A stretch of 44,307 nt of DNA from Corallococcus interemptor (GCF_003668875.1 NZ_RAWM01000070.1:1-44307), one strand, 5' to 3'; numbered from the stretch's first letter, positions 29,494 through 38,180 are shown. The notes: generated by a model from the letters alone, not told the origin. Numbers and translations are program-made.

Positions 29494-30809
29494 CAGTACC
29501 GGTACAGCTCCGCCGCCACCTGGGCGTCGCAGGACGTGACGGCCGACCCGCAGACGGTGGGGCTCGAGTACATGATCGAGTTGCAATCCCAGTGGTGCGC
29601 GATGCCGAGCGTGTGGCCAATCTCATGCACGCTGACGCTCTTCGCGTGGTACGCGCCCGCGTGATAGGTGTTGTTCATGTTCACGACGCTGCCGGTCATG
29701 CAGCCGCCCGACGCGTAGTTCCAGGTATAGGCAAGCCAGCCGTTGTTGCCGTACCAGTTCTCATAGACCATGACGTCGGAGGAACCGCTGCCGCGCCAGT
29801 GCAGGTACAGGCCGTTCGAGATGCTCGTGTACATCCACGCGTTCATCGCGTCGCCGACCGGCCACCGCGTGGTCGTGAAGTCCGTGTACGTGACGTTCGT
29901 GGGGTAGCGGCACCACCTGTAGCCAAAGAGTGGAACCCCGCACCAGCTCTGGGCGCGCGGCCCGCTCGGCGCGTCTTCCACCGAGGGCACCGCGCGCGCC
30001 TCGGGGCGCACGTACTCGACGGCCCGGGCGCGGGCGCCGACCCGGGCGAGCAGTGCGTCAACGGGGCCGCCCAGGTGCTCCTTGAGCGCGGTGGCGTGAC
30101 GCGACGAACTCGGGCCCTGCACGAAGCCCCCCTTCACGAGGACGCGCCCCACCGGCCCTCCCGTCACGGCGTAGACGCCCGTCAGGGATTGCGCGGCCAG
30201 CGGCTTGACGCCCTCCTGCGGCGCGAGGAAGAGGACCGCCTGCTCCCCCACCGCCGGCAGCGGGCTGTCCTCCGGCGCGAGCGTGCAGCCGTCGGCGAGC
30301 AGGCCGCCGGGATACATCACGTCCACGGTGGCCCCCTGCGCGACGACACCGCCCGACGCGCTCCGCAGGTCCCTCGACGTGCGCGCGATATTGGAAACCC
30401 GCACCGTCGCGATGGTGACGGGCAGGTCCGTGTAGAGGCCGCTCAGCTCACCCGGGGTCGCCCCTTCCGTCTTCGACCGCGCATAGGTGCGCAGGACGTC
30501 GTAGCGCGTGGACTCCACCTTCCCGTCGATGATCAGCGCCGAGTGGTCCGTCAGGTCCTCCACCGTCTTCTCCTGGAGGGCCCAGTCCATCTGGAGCGTG
30601 TGCTCTGTTCCTTCCGCGTGCGCCGGAGCGGGCACCGCCGTCTCCGGCACCCACGCCTTCACGTGCGCGTCCTGCGGAGCGGGGGCGCTGGCCTCATCCC
30701 CCGCGACGTCGTTCGTGCACCCCACCATGCCCAGCAACGCCAACGGCATGGCCCAGGTACGGGCGGTGACTGCGGACTTGGCGGTGCTCCATCGGGTCCA
30801 CTGCTTCAT
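29493..30809 (-). CDS. Metzincin-type zinc metalloprotease lipoprotein
   Basis: I choose ATG 30809 because GGGAGG lies 6-7 nt upstream; the frame opens earlier at 30887. The product is 438 aa. It has a basic N-terminus and a lipobox LLGMVGC. Residues 70-270 resemble a prodomain region with TDHSALIIDGKVESTRYD and V-L-F-L-A-P. The C-terminal catalytic domain contains H395-E-I-G-H399-T-L-G-I-A-H405 and the Met-turn S-I-M-Y, the full metzincin signature (matrixin-like, M10/M57). It also has paired Cys. It should be an active, lipid-anchored extracellular protease; prey or matrix proteins are possible substrates. It lies 165 bp downstream of the sigma factor gene on the same strand. Confidence 0.85.
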   Translation of the reverse strand: MKQWTRWSTAKSAVTARTWAMPLALLGMVGCTNDVAGDEASAPAPQDAHVKAWVPETAVPAPAHAEGTEHTLQMDWALQEKTVEDLTDHSALIIDGKVESTRYDVLRTYARSKTEGATPGELSGLYTDLPVTIATVRVSNIARTSRDLRSASGGVVAQGATVDVMYPGGLLADGCTLAPEDSPLPAVGEQAVLFLAPQEGVKPLAAQSLTGVYAVTGGPVGRVLVKGGFVQGPSSSRHATALKEHLGGPVDALLARVGARARAVEYVRPEARAVPSVEDAPSGPRAQSWCGVPLFGYRWCRYPTNVTYTDFTTTRWPVGDAMNAWMYTSISNGLYLHWRGSGSSDVMVYENWYGNNGWLAYTWNYASGGCMTGSVVNMNNTYHAGAYHAKSVSVHEIGHTLGIAHHWDCNSIMYSSPTVCGSAVTSCDAQVAAELYRY

Positions 30810-30974
30810 GGGCTTCCTCCCTTGAGTGACGCGCACCGCCGGACACACGACTCCCACGACGCCCCGCGCCTCGACGCATCGCGACATCCCGTGTTTCCCG
30901 CGGTTACTGTTCTTCCCCAGGGACGAGAAGTTGAGAATTTCGTCTCACCCGGCCGCGGGATTCCGGAGTGGGGG

Positions 30975-31856
30975 TCAGTCCGCCAGCAGCTGGCGCAGGC
31001 TGATGTCCAGCTCGCTGCGCACGAGGCGCAGCAGGCTGTCCAGCTCATCCGTGGTGAGCCCCAGCCGCGCCGTCAGCTCCTCGCGGGTGAGGGCCAGCAG
31101 CCGCTCGCGGGCGCGGGCAATCCAGCGCGCCACCGTGGAGCGCGGCGCCTGCGTGGTGGCCGCCATCGCGTCCATGGACAGGCCATGCACGTGGTGCAGC
31201 CGCAGCAGGTTGCGCTCCCGCGTGTCCAGCCGGCCCAGCGCCGCGCGGAAGGCCCCGCGGAAGTCCTCCTGGTGCCGTTCGCGGATGAAGGCCAGCTCGG
31301 GGTCCGCGCCCAACCGCTCCGCCAGCCCCGGCAGCCGCTCGCCCACCGGCTGCTCGCGGGGCGCGGCGCGCTGCTGATCAATGTGGAGCCGCAGCGCCAC
31401 CGCCCGCACCCACTGCGCCAGCGGGGCACGCCCGGAATAGGAGGCCAGCTTCGGCGGGGCCCCGCCCACCGGGACGAGCAGCCGCTGACGCAGCAACTGC
31501 CGCAGCTCATCCACCTGTGACGGCGCCTCGCCCGGCAGCCACGTCCCCACCTGCGACAGGACGTGCGCGTCGAACGTCTGGAGGGCCCGCGCGTTCCCTC
31601 GCGTGCAGGTGAACGCCAGGGCGAGGTCCTCCGCGCACAGGCTCGCGAGCACGGCACCGGCGTCACCCGTGGCAGGCAGCCGCTCCGCCGCGTGCGCGAG
31701 GAAGGCCTCCACCTCCAGGCCCACTTCCGGCCAGGCCTCGCGCGCGGCCCGTACCAGTTCCTGGAGCACCTGCTCCAGCCCGGGGTGCGAGCGCAGCGCC
31801 GGGACGAGCGCGCGGGGAGCCCGCGAGAGGAAGAACTCGGTCTGTTCGGACGGCAT
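30975..31856 (-). CDS. ECF-like sigma-70 family factor, Myxococcales type
   Basis: The 293-aa product starts at ATG 31856 with GGAGG 6 nt upstream. About 110 N-terminal residues are a family-specific extension. The sigma-2 region contains KLASYSGRAPLAQWVRAVALRLHIDQQR, split here as KLASYSGRAPL and WVRAVALRLHIDQQR. Sigma-4 follows with LGRLDTRERNLLRLHHV, then the helix-turn-helix MDAMAATTQAPRSTVARWI. The arrangement matches the myxobacterial group annotated as TIGR03001, often found next to Ser/Thr kinases. It directs RNA polymerase to unknown promoters. It is encoded 54 bp downstream of the ZAS-kinase with a hairpin between, so the kinase is its likely regulator. The metzincin gene downstream could be a target, which is inference. 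Confidence 0.85.
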   Translation of the reverse strand: MPSEQTEFFLSRAPRALVPALRSHPGLEQVLQELVRAAREAWPEVGLEVEAFLAHAAERLPATGDAGAVLASLCAEDLALAFTCTRGNARALQTFDAHVLSQVGTWLPGEAPSQVDELRQLLRQRLLVPVGGAPPKLASYSGRAPLAQWVRAVALRLHIDQQRAAPREQPVGERLPGLAERLGADPELAFIRERHQEDFRGAFRAALGRLDTRERNLLRLHHVHGLSMDAMAATTQAPRSTVARWIARARERLLALTREELTARLGLTTDELDSLLRLVRSELDISLRQLLAD

Positions 31857-31876
31857 GGCCCACCTCCAGCGACAGG

Positions 31877-31894
31877 CCCGCCCACGCGGGCGGG
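31877..31894 (-). other. GC hairpin between the kinase and sigma genes
   Basis: CCCGCCC-ACGC-GGGCGGG is a perfect 7-bp stem with a tetraloop, 16 nt after the kinase stop and about 20 nt before the sigma start codon. It could act as a partial terminator or mRNA-stability element that sets the ratio of sigma factor to kinase. There is no T-tract. Confidence 0.45.
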
Positions 31895-31910
31895 GACACG
31901 CGCGCCCGGC

Positions 31911-34900
31911 TCACGAAGGGCCGTGAGCGGACAGCCAGGCCCGCACCTCGCGCACGCGGGGCGCATTGATGGGCGAGCTGCGCGAATAGGCTTCCAGCGC
32001 CTCGCGCGCCAGGGCGAGCGCCCGGGGCTGCTCGGCGCGCGTCGGCCAGAGGACACGGGCGAGCGCGAAGCGCGCGCGGGCATGGTCCGGCGGGGAGACC
32101 TCCACTCGCGTGGACAGCGCCACCGCCCGCTCCAACAGCTCACGGGCCTCGCGTGGCTGGCCGGCGTCCCACAGCGCCTCGCCCAGCAGCCCCAGCGTCG
32201 GCACCACGCGGGGGTGCTCCGCACCGAGTGCCGCCTCGCGCACCGCCAGCGCCCGCCGCAGGTAGGCAATGGCCGGGCGCACCCGGCCCATGCGCAGCGC
32301 CACGTTGCCCAGGTTGTACAGGGCGCTCGCCACCTTCGGGTGCTCCGGGCCCAGCGCGGCCTCCCACAGCTCACGCGCCGCCTCGAAGTGCTCGCGCGCT
32401 TCACGCAGGCGGTCCGCGTCGAGCGCCACCGACCCCAGGTTGTTGCGTGACAGGGCCACGTCCGGATGCCGCGGGCCCAGCTGCGCCAGTTGGAGCGCGA
32501 GCGCCTCGCGGTAGACGGCCTCCGCCTCCGGCAGCTGCCCCAGGTCCGAGCGCGCGTTGCCCAGGCTCAGCAGCACGGCCGCCAGCCGCAGCCGTTCCCC
32601 GTCCCCGCCGCCGCCCAGGCTGGCCCGGGCGCGCTCGTAGTGCGTCAGCGCCTCCTCCAACCGGCCCTGCCGCGCGAGCGCGTCGCCCAGGTTCGTGCGC
32701 ATGACGCACGTGGTGGGGTGATCCGCTCCGTAGTGACGCTCTCCCAGCACGAGCGCCTCGCGGTAGCGCTCGACAGCCTCCGCCACCCGGCCCTGGAGCC
32801 GCAGCGCGGTGGCCAGGTTGTTGAGGTACACCGCGCGCAGCGGGTGGTCCTGCCCGTACACGGCATCCACCAACGTCAGGGCGCGGGCGTAGTGCCGCTC
32901 CGCCTCGGCGTAGCGGCCCAGGCTGTTGAGGGCCCGGCCCATGCCGGTGAGGGACTCCGCGAGCGCCTCGTCCTGCGCGCCCTCCGCGTGCTCCAGCAGC
33001 GCCAGGGCCTGCTCGGCGTCGGCGAGGGCCCGCGCGAACTCGCCCTGCCGGTAGCTCAAGGCGCTGCGGTAGCGGTGCAGCTCCGACGCCACTTCCGCGG
33101 AGCCCTCGGGTCCCAGCCGGGCCAGGGCGGCCTCCGCCATGCGCGCGGTGCGCTGGGCCTCCTTCACCAGGCCCAGCCCCTCGCCCTCCGTGTAGAGGAG
33201 GCGGTTCCAGGCGTGCGCGGCGGTCTCGTCGTCGTGTCCGGCCTCCGCGACCCGCACGGCCTCCTCCAGCACCTCGCGCGCCGCCGTGAAGCCGCCGTCG
33301 GTGCCCCGCAGCTCGCCCAGCAGGAGCAGGGCCCGCGCGAGCGTGGGGCGGTGTCCCAACCCCCGCAGCGCGCCCACCACCTCTTCCAGCCGGGGCAGGG
33401 CCCGGGCGTGGAAGCCGGCCGCGCCCTGCGCGCGCAGCCCGTCCAGCTCACGGACGAGCGACGCGAGCTTCGCGCGGGTCTCCGGGGCTTCGGGCAGCGG
33501 ATCCACGCGGGCCAGCACCGCCCGGTCCGCGCACGCGGCCAGCGAGGGAAGCCGCCGCGCCGCCTCCGGGGCCCGCAGCAGCGCCTCGCGCTCCCCGCCC
33601 TCGAGCAGCTCCACCAGGACGTGGAGGGCCTGGCGCCGGCCATCCAGACATGCGGCGCGCAGGTCCATCAGCCGCTCGGATTGGGTCTGCCGCACGCGCG
33701 TGTCCTCGCAGGACCGCTGCTCCTGGGCCACCAGCGCCTGGGCATAGGCATCCAGCGCGCGCACGGTGGACGCGAAGGTGGCCTCGGGCACACCGGGCGT
33801 TCCCGGGCGGAAGCGCTGCTCCAGCCGCGCCCGCCGCGCCGCGTCCCAGGTGCCCGCGAGCCGGGACTCGAAGCCGGTGCAGACCCGCTGCTCGCCGCCG
33901 CGCATGACGACAAGGCCCGTGGCCGCGCTGATCACCACGCCCAGGGCCAGCGCCGAGGAGGCCAGGCGCCAGCGTGACGCGCGCGGAGCGGGCTCGAGCC
34001 GTGCGAGCAGCGCGTCCAGCGAAGGGTGACGAAGGGCGGGATTGCTGGCGAGGCCGCGCAGCACCGCCTGCCTCACCTCGACGGGCACCCGCGAGTCCCG
34101 GGGCGGTGGCAGCACCCGGCCCTCGAAGACCGCTCGCGCGCGCTCCAGTGCCGTGTCCCCCGCGAAGGGCCGCTGGCCGAAGAGGGCCTCGTACAGCGCG
34201 ACGCAGAAGCTGAACTGGTCGCTGCGCGCATCCGCGTGCTGGCCCCGCCACTGCTCCGGGGACATGTACGCGGGCGTGCCCAGCGTAGCGCCGGTGGGCG
34301 TCGCACCCGCGAGAAGTGGCGGCTCGCGGACGGGGACCGAGGCGGCGGGGGCATCCAGCGCGCCAGGCTGGACGGGCCCGGCGCGAGCGAGGCCGAAGTC
34401 GGCGACGCGCACCTGGTCATCCTCGCCCAGCAGCACGTTGTCCGGTTTGAAGTCTCGATGCACGAGGCCCACCGCGTGCGCGGCGGCCAGACCCCGCCCC
34501 GCCTGGACGAAGCGCGTCAGCACCTCGCGCCAGGTCCGTGGTGCCTCCGCCAACCAGCGGCGCAGCGTCCCACCGCGCAGCAGCTCCATGGCGAGGAAGA
34601 CCGTGTCGCCGTCCAGGCCCACGTCATGCACCGTCACGACGTTCGGATGGGACAGCCGCGCCTGGGCCTGGGCCTCCCGCATCAGCCGCCCGCGAGCCTC
34701 CGCGTCCGCCACCACGCCGGGCTTGAGCAGCTTGAGCGCCACCTGGCGGTCCAGGTCCGGGTCATGCGCGGCGAACACGGCGCCCATGCCGCCCTCTCCC
34801 ACGCGCCGCAGCAGCACATAGCGGCCCACGCGAGCACCGGGCCGGGGCATCTCCTCCGGCTCCGGCGGTGCTTCGCGCCGCGGGTCGCGCAGGGACAGGG

Positions 34901-35042
34901 AGCGCCCACCCTCCAGGCCGGCCAGCACCTCGCAGCACGCGGCGCACCCGTCCAGGTGCGACTCCAGCCGGGCCTGCGCCTCCGCCGACAGCCGCGCCCG
35001 CGCCCCGTCCAGCAGCTCGTTCTCGTCAGGGCACTGAGACAT
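31911..35042 (-). CDS. Ser/Thr protein kinase with anti-sigma-like zinc motif and TPRs
   Basis: The start at ATG 35042 gives 1043 aa; the ATG at 35078 adds 12 residues, and neither has a good Shine-Dalgarno. Residues 1-45 hold H29-x3-C33-x2-C36, the ZAS/zf-HC2 pattern of anti-sigma factors. The kinase domain (about 74-350) has GEGGMGAVF, K104, HRDFKPDN (195-202, Asp197), DFG (215-217) and TPAYMSPE; all catalytic residues are present. One membrane segment lies at about 360-380. The rest (about 660 aa) contains at least seven TPRs of the kinesin-light-chain type, for example YRQAL-like YREALVLGERHYGADHP. The kinase faces the cytoplasm and the TPRs the periplasm. It is followed by an ECF-like sigma gene, suggesting control of that factor by binding, phosphorylation or both. 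Confidence 0.88.
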   Translation of the reverse strand: MSQCPDENELLDGARARLSAEAQARLESHLDGCAACCEVLAGLEGGRSLSLRDPRREAPPEPEEMPRPGARVGRYVLLRRVGEGGMGAVFAAHDPDLDRQVALKLLKPGVVADAEARGRLMREAQAQARLSHPNVVTVHDVGLDGDTVFLAMELLRGGTLRRWLAEAPRTWREVLTRFVQAGRGLAAAHAVGLVHRDFKPDNVLLGEDDQVRVADFGLARAGPVQPGALDAPAASVPVREPPLLAGATPTGATLGTPAYMSPEQWRGQHADARSDQFSFCVALYEALFGQRPFAGDTALERARAVFEGRVLPPPRDSRVPVEVRQAVLRGLASNPALRHPSLDALLARLEPAPRASRWRLASSALALGVVISAATGLVVMRGGEQRVCTGFESRLAGTWDAARRARLEQRFRPGTPGVPEATFASTVRALDAYAQALVAQEQRSCEDTRVRQTQSERLMDLRAACLDGRRQALHVLVELLEGGEREALLRAPEAARRLPSLAACADRAVLARVDPLPEAPETRAKLASLVRELDGLRAQGAAGFHARALPRLEEVVGALRGLGHRPTLARALLLLGELRGTDGGFTAAREVLEEAVRVAEAGHDDETAAHAWNRLLYTEGEGLGLVKEAQRTARMAEAALARLGPEGSAEVASELHRYRSALSYRQGEFARALADAEQALALLEHAEGAQDEALAESLTGMGRALNSLGRYAEAERHYARALTLVDAVYGQDHPLRAVYLNNLATALRLQGRVAEAVERYREALVLGERHYGADHPTTCVMRTNLGDALARQGRLEEALTHYERARASLGGGGDGERLRLAAVLLSLGNARSDLGQLPEAEAVYREALALQLAQLGPRHPDVALSRNNLGSVALDADRLREAREHFEAARELWEAALGPEHPKVASALYNLGNVALRMGRVRPAIAYLRRALAVREAALGAEHPRVVPTLGLLGEALWDAGQPREARELLERAVALSTRVEVSPPDHARARFALARVLWPTRAEQPRALALAREALEAYSRSSPINAPRVREVRAWLSAHGPS

Positions 35043-35543
35043 GAAAGAACCGTGAGTCTCTGGAGGCGTGGAAGGCATCTAAACGCAAAGCACCCTGGAA
35101 AAGAAGGAGCGGCGCCGGTGCGACGCATCACGCCAGGGGTCCGTGAGACGCCGCCCGTCCCGGACATCGCCGCGATGGATGCGGAAGCGGCACGAGCGAT
35201 GACCGCAACCGGCGCGCAGGGACTGGCCATTGCTGTCATTGAAGACGGGCGCGTGGTGGCGACCCGGGCCCATGGCGCACGCAATGCGCAAGGCGAACCG
35301 CCGCGGCGGCGGGCCTGGGCGTGGTGGTGTTCAACGGTCCGCAGGGACGCGGGTTCTTCAAGAACGGCCACAACGACAGCACCGCCAACACCCTCGTGTG
35401 CCTGCCGCGTGGACGGCGCTGCGTGCTCGCCCCCAGGCCTTCACACTTCTTCACCGCGTGCTCAAACCCACGCAACCAGCGGCTTCCATATTGGCTCCAG
35501 TCAAGCAGCGGGAAACGACACCCCACGCCTGGAGTCACACGCC
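35043..35543. other. Region with a decayed gene, no intact gene
   Basis: These 501 bp between the kinase (-) and the Spy-like gene (+) contain the beta-lactamase-like pseudogene. The first 75 bp presumably hold the kinase promoter and the last 80 bp the promoter of the Spy-like gene; I recognise no clear -35/-10 pair in either. Confidence 0.6.
35118..35450 (+). pseudogene. Serine beta-lactamase-like gene, middle deleted and frameshifted
   Basis: A reading frame from about GTG 35118 (or ATG 35175) encodes the N-terminal part of a class C beta-lactamase-related serine hydrolase: ATGAQGLAIAVIEDGRVVAT, then HGARNAQGEP. At about 35300 similarity jumps into another frame, giving the usual C-terminal segment of the same family: AGLGVVVFNGPQGRGFFKNG, then HNDSTANTLVCLPRGRRCVL. 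The middle with the SxxK and YxN active-site motifs is missing. The junction lies in a CCGCGGCGGCGG tract. After RRCVL the frame drifts again. This is a dead gene made of two ends. Confidence 0.75.
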
Positions 35544-35990
35544 ATGAAGAAGACGCTCGCCATCGCCGGTACCGCCGTCGTCGCCGTCACCCTGCTCACC
35601 GGTTTCGGCTGGGGCCGCCATCACCGCGGCACGCCCGACCCGGAGCGCATCCATCAGATGGTCACCTGGAAGCTGGACGACAAGCTGGATGACCTCAACG
35701 CCACCGAGGCCCAGCGCTCGTCCATCCACGCCGTGAAGGACCGCCTGCTCAACGAAGGCCAGTCCCTCATGGAGGGCCAGCAGGCCGCCCGCGCCGAGGC
35801 CGTCACGCAGCTGACGTCCGACACGCCCGACGCGGCGAAGCTCCACTCCCTGGTGGATGCGCGCATCGACGCCGCGCGCGCCTTCGCCCACAAGGCCGTG
35901 GATGCCGTGCTCGAGGTCCACCGCACGCTCACGCCCGCCCAGCGCCAGACGCTCGCCAGCGACTTCCGCGAGCACACCGGCGCAAAGTAA
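35544..35990 (+). CDS. Spy/CpxP-like periplasmic protein
   Basis: The 148-aa product has a Sec signal peptide (MKKTLAIAGTAVVAVTLLTG, then FGWGRHHRG). The mature part is almost all helical and charged, with two LTxxQ-like motifs, LNATEAQ and LTPAQRQTL, the hallmark of the Spy/CpxP/CnrX group. It contains a His-rich start (GRHHRG). Members act as periplasmic chaperones or metal/stress sensors. No two-component genes are adjacent here. The start at ATG 35544 is the first in a coding-like context; the Shine-Dalgarno is weak. A chaperone role in the envelope is likely from the family, and metal sensing is only possible. Confidence 0.75.
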   Translation: MKKTLAIAGTAVVAVTLLTGFGWGRHHRGTPDPERIHQMVTWKLDDKLDDLNATEAQRSSIHAVKDRLLNEGQSLMEGQQAARAEAVTQLTSDTPDAAKLHSLVDARIDAARAFAHKAVDAVLEVHRTLTPAQRQTLASDFREHTGAK

Positions 35991-36081
35991 CGCCCTCCCA
36001 CGGTGCGCGGCGAATGACACATTCCGTGTAGCGCCGTGAACCTTCGTGGGCAGGGATGACGCGCGCGGTTATTGTCGGTCG

Positions 36082-36891
36082 GTGGATTACACCGACTACG
36101 CTCGACGCATCCGCTCCCACGCTTCCCTGGGTGAGCTCTCCGAATACGGCCAGGTACACGAAGGGGGGCGCGACTATCCCCTCTTCCGCCTCATCGTCCC
36201 GGGCGACCGCTGGCTCGTCATCACGTCCGGCTTCCATGGGGAGGAGCCCGCCGGGCCCCTGACGCTCGCGAAGCACCTGCCGGACATCGTCGCGTACGCG
36301 AAGTCCAGGGGCGTGGGCCTGCGCGTCTACCCCTGCATCAACCCCTCCGGCTTCGAGGACGGCACCCGCTACAACCGCAGCGGCGAGAAGCCCAACAACG
36401 ACTTCATGCGCTACGAGGTCGCTCCCGGTGAGTGGCGCGGTGAGCTCGTGGGCGACCCGTCCATCCTCCGCTGGGCCCTGTATGACGGCGGCCCCAAGGA
36501 GACGCGCGCGGTGCGCACGGACCTGGCGCGCTTCCCGGCTCCGGACGCGGCGCTCGACATCCATCAGGACAACTACCTGGGCGGTGTGGCCACGTACGCG
36601 TACGTCTTCGGGGACAAGGCCGCCTATCGCCCGCTGCAGGAGGCCGCCGCCGCGCATGCCACCGTGGTGAAGAGCCGCAAGGTGGACGACAACGCCTACG
36701 CGGACGAGCACGGCCTCATCTTCTTCCACGACGGCAGCGTCACCGACTGGTACATGCGCCAGGGCGTGCCGTACGCCGCCGCGCTGGAGACCACCACGCC
36801 CACGACGCAGGACGCGTGCGACGCGGTGAACCTCATCTGGATCCGCGGCTTCATCGACCTGGCGGCGCGTGGCGAGGGCCCCACCCGATGA
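36082..36891 (+). CDS. M14-type zinc carboxypeptidase family protein
   Basis: GTG 36082 gives 269 aa; GTG 36046 in the same frame would add 12 residues, and neither has a clear Shine-Dalgarno, so the start is uncertain. The M14/succinylglutamate-desuccinylase fold is shown by zinc ligands in GFHGEEPAG (H and E), a later ALDIHQD (third ligand), NPSGFEDGTRYN, and the catalytic Glu in AALETTTPT near the C-terminus. There is no signal peptide, so it probably acts in the cytoplasm on a peptide or amide; the exact substrate is unknown. Its stop overlaps the start of the aldo/keto reductase gene (ATGA), so the two are translationally coupled. Confidence 0.8.
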   Translation: MDYTDYARRIRSHASLGELSEYGQVHEGGRDYPLFRLIVPGDRWLVITSGFHGEEPAGPLTLAKHLPDIVAYAKSRGVGLRVYPCINPSGFEDGTRYNRSGEKPNNDFMRYEVAPGEWRGELVGDPSILRWALYDGGPKETRAVRTDLARFPAPDAALDIHQDNYLGGVATYAYVFGDKAAYRPLQEAAAAHATVVKSRKVDDNAYADEHGLIFFHDGSVTDWYMRQGVPYAAALETTTPTTQDACDAVNLIWIRGFIDLAARGEGPTR

Positions 36892-37769
36892 TTCAACGTC
36901 CCCTGGGCAAGAGTGGCCTCACGGTGTCCGCGCTCGGCTTCGGCGCGGGGCCCGTGGGCAATGAGGCGCTGAGCGACCGCGACGCGGAGGCGCTGCTGAA
37001 CGGCGTGCTGGACGCGGGCATCACCCTCATCGACACCGCGCCCAGCTACGGCGTGTCCGAGGAGCGCATTGGCCGGTTCCTCGGCGCGCGCCGCCGTGAG
37101 TTCGTGCTGTCCACCAAGTGCGGCTACGGCGTGCCCGGCGTGGAGGACTGGACGCCCGAGTGCATCACGCGCGGCGTGGACCTGGCCCTCCAGCGCCTGC
37201 GCACGGACGTGCTGGACGTGCTGCACTTCCACTCGTGTCCGCCGGACGTGCTGCACCGGCCGGGGCTCATTGAAGCGCTCACCCGCGCGGTGGAGGCGGG
37301 CAAGGTGCGCGCGGCCGCGTACTCGGGTGACAACGCCGGGCTGGACGCCGCGCTGGAGACGGGCGCGTTCGCCGTGGTGCAGACGTCCGTGAACCTCTTC
37401 GACCAGCGCTCGCTGGACCACGGCGTGGCCAGGGCCCAGGAGCGCGGCGTGGGCGTCATCGCCAAGCGGCCCCTGGCCAACGCGCCCTGGCGCTTCCCGG
37501 GACGTCCCCTCGCGCACGACGTGGGCGAGTACTGGGACCGCATGCAGCGCATGGCCCTCCAGACGGACGGCCTGGACTGGCCGGAGCTGGCGCTGCGCTT
37601 CACCGCGTTCGCGCCGGGCGTGGCCACCTGCATCGTGGGCACCACGCGGCTGGACAACCTGCGCGCCAACGCTCGCACCCTGGAGCAGGGGCCCCTCCCC
37701 GAGCCCACCGTGCACGCCATCCGCGACGCCTTCCGTCGCCATGACACCGGGTGGGATGGCGTCATCTGA
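36888..37769 (+). CDS. Aldo/keto reductase family protein
   Basis: The 293-aa product starts at ATG 36888, overlapping the M14 stop codon by the ATGA arrangement. It has a TIM-barrel AKR fold: RPLGKSGLTVSALGFGAGP at the start, then the catalytic tetrad positions Asp and Tyr in LIDTAPSYG, Lys in STKCGYG, and His in VLHFHSC. The NADPH-binding end is CIVGTTRLDNLRAN. All four catalytic residues are kept, so it should be an active NADPH-dependent reductase; its substrate is unknown. Coupling to the M14 peptidase suggests one pathway, but which one cannot be told. Confidence 0.88.
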   Translation: MIQRPLGKSGLTVSALGFGAGPVGNEALSDRDAEALLNGVLDAGITLIDTAPSYGVSEERIGRFLGARRREFVLSTKCGYGVPGVEDWTPECITRGVDLALQRLRTDVLDVLHFHSCPPDVLHRPGLIEALTRAVEAGKVRAAAYSGDNAGLDAALETGAFAVVQTSVNLFDQRSLDHGVARAQERGVGVIAKRPLANAPWRFPGRPLAHDVGEYWDRMQRMALQTDGLDWPELALRFTAFAPGVATCIVGTTRLDNLRANARTLEQGPLPEPTVHAIRDAFRRHDTGWDGVI

Positions 37770-37937
37770 CGCAGCCCGCCAGTCTGACGTTCCGTCCTCC
37801 AGCGAAGATTTCAGCACTGGCAACTGTGCGGAACCGACATTTGTCTCGTCCATCCGGGTCGGGTGCTCATCCCCGGGGGCGTGGCAACCATCCGGTCCAT
37901 GCACGGAACGCCAGAGTTTGAGAAGGATGGAGAGGCT

Positions 37938-38180
37938 GTGGACTTCCACCCCACTTCGTTGGATTTGAATCAGGTCGAGCCCACGCCGCAGGTCGCGGGC
38001 TGGTTGCGCATGCGCGCGAGCCAGTGGCTCACCACGGCGCAGAAGGACTTCAACGCGGCCCTCTTCGCGCGCGACGGTTCGGAGGCGTCGTTCGACCGCT
38101 ACGCCGATGCGCGCTCGGAGCTGGACTCCGCGGAGGCGTGGGCGCTGCGCGTCTCCGAGTTCCTGGCGCACGTGCGGTAG
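37938..38180 (+). CDS. Small unrecognised protein
   Basis: An 80-aa product if GTG 37938 is used, supported by GGAG 5 nt upstream and by a drop in third-position GC before it; ATG 37899 (93 aa) and ATG 37863 (105 aa) are alternatives. The protein is mostly helical, with a middle helix WLRMRASQWLTTAQKDF and an acidic helix SELDSAEAWALRVSEFLAHV. It has no signal peptide, Cys or known motif. Function is unknown. It stands alone between the aldo/keto reductase gene and the convergent lipoprotein gene. Confidence 0.6.
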   Translation: MDFHPTSLDLNQVEPTPQVAGWLRMRASQWLTTAQKDFNAALFARDGSEASFDRYADARSELDSAEAWALRVSEFLAHVR

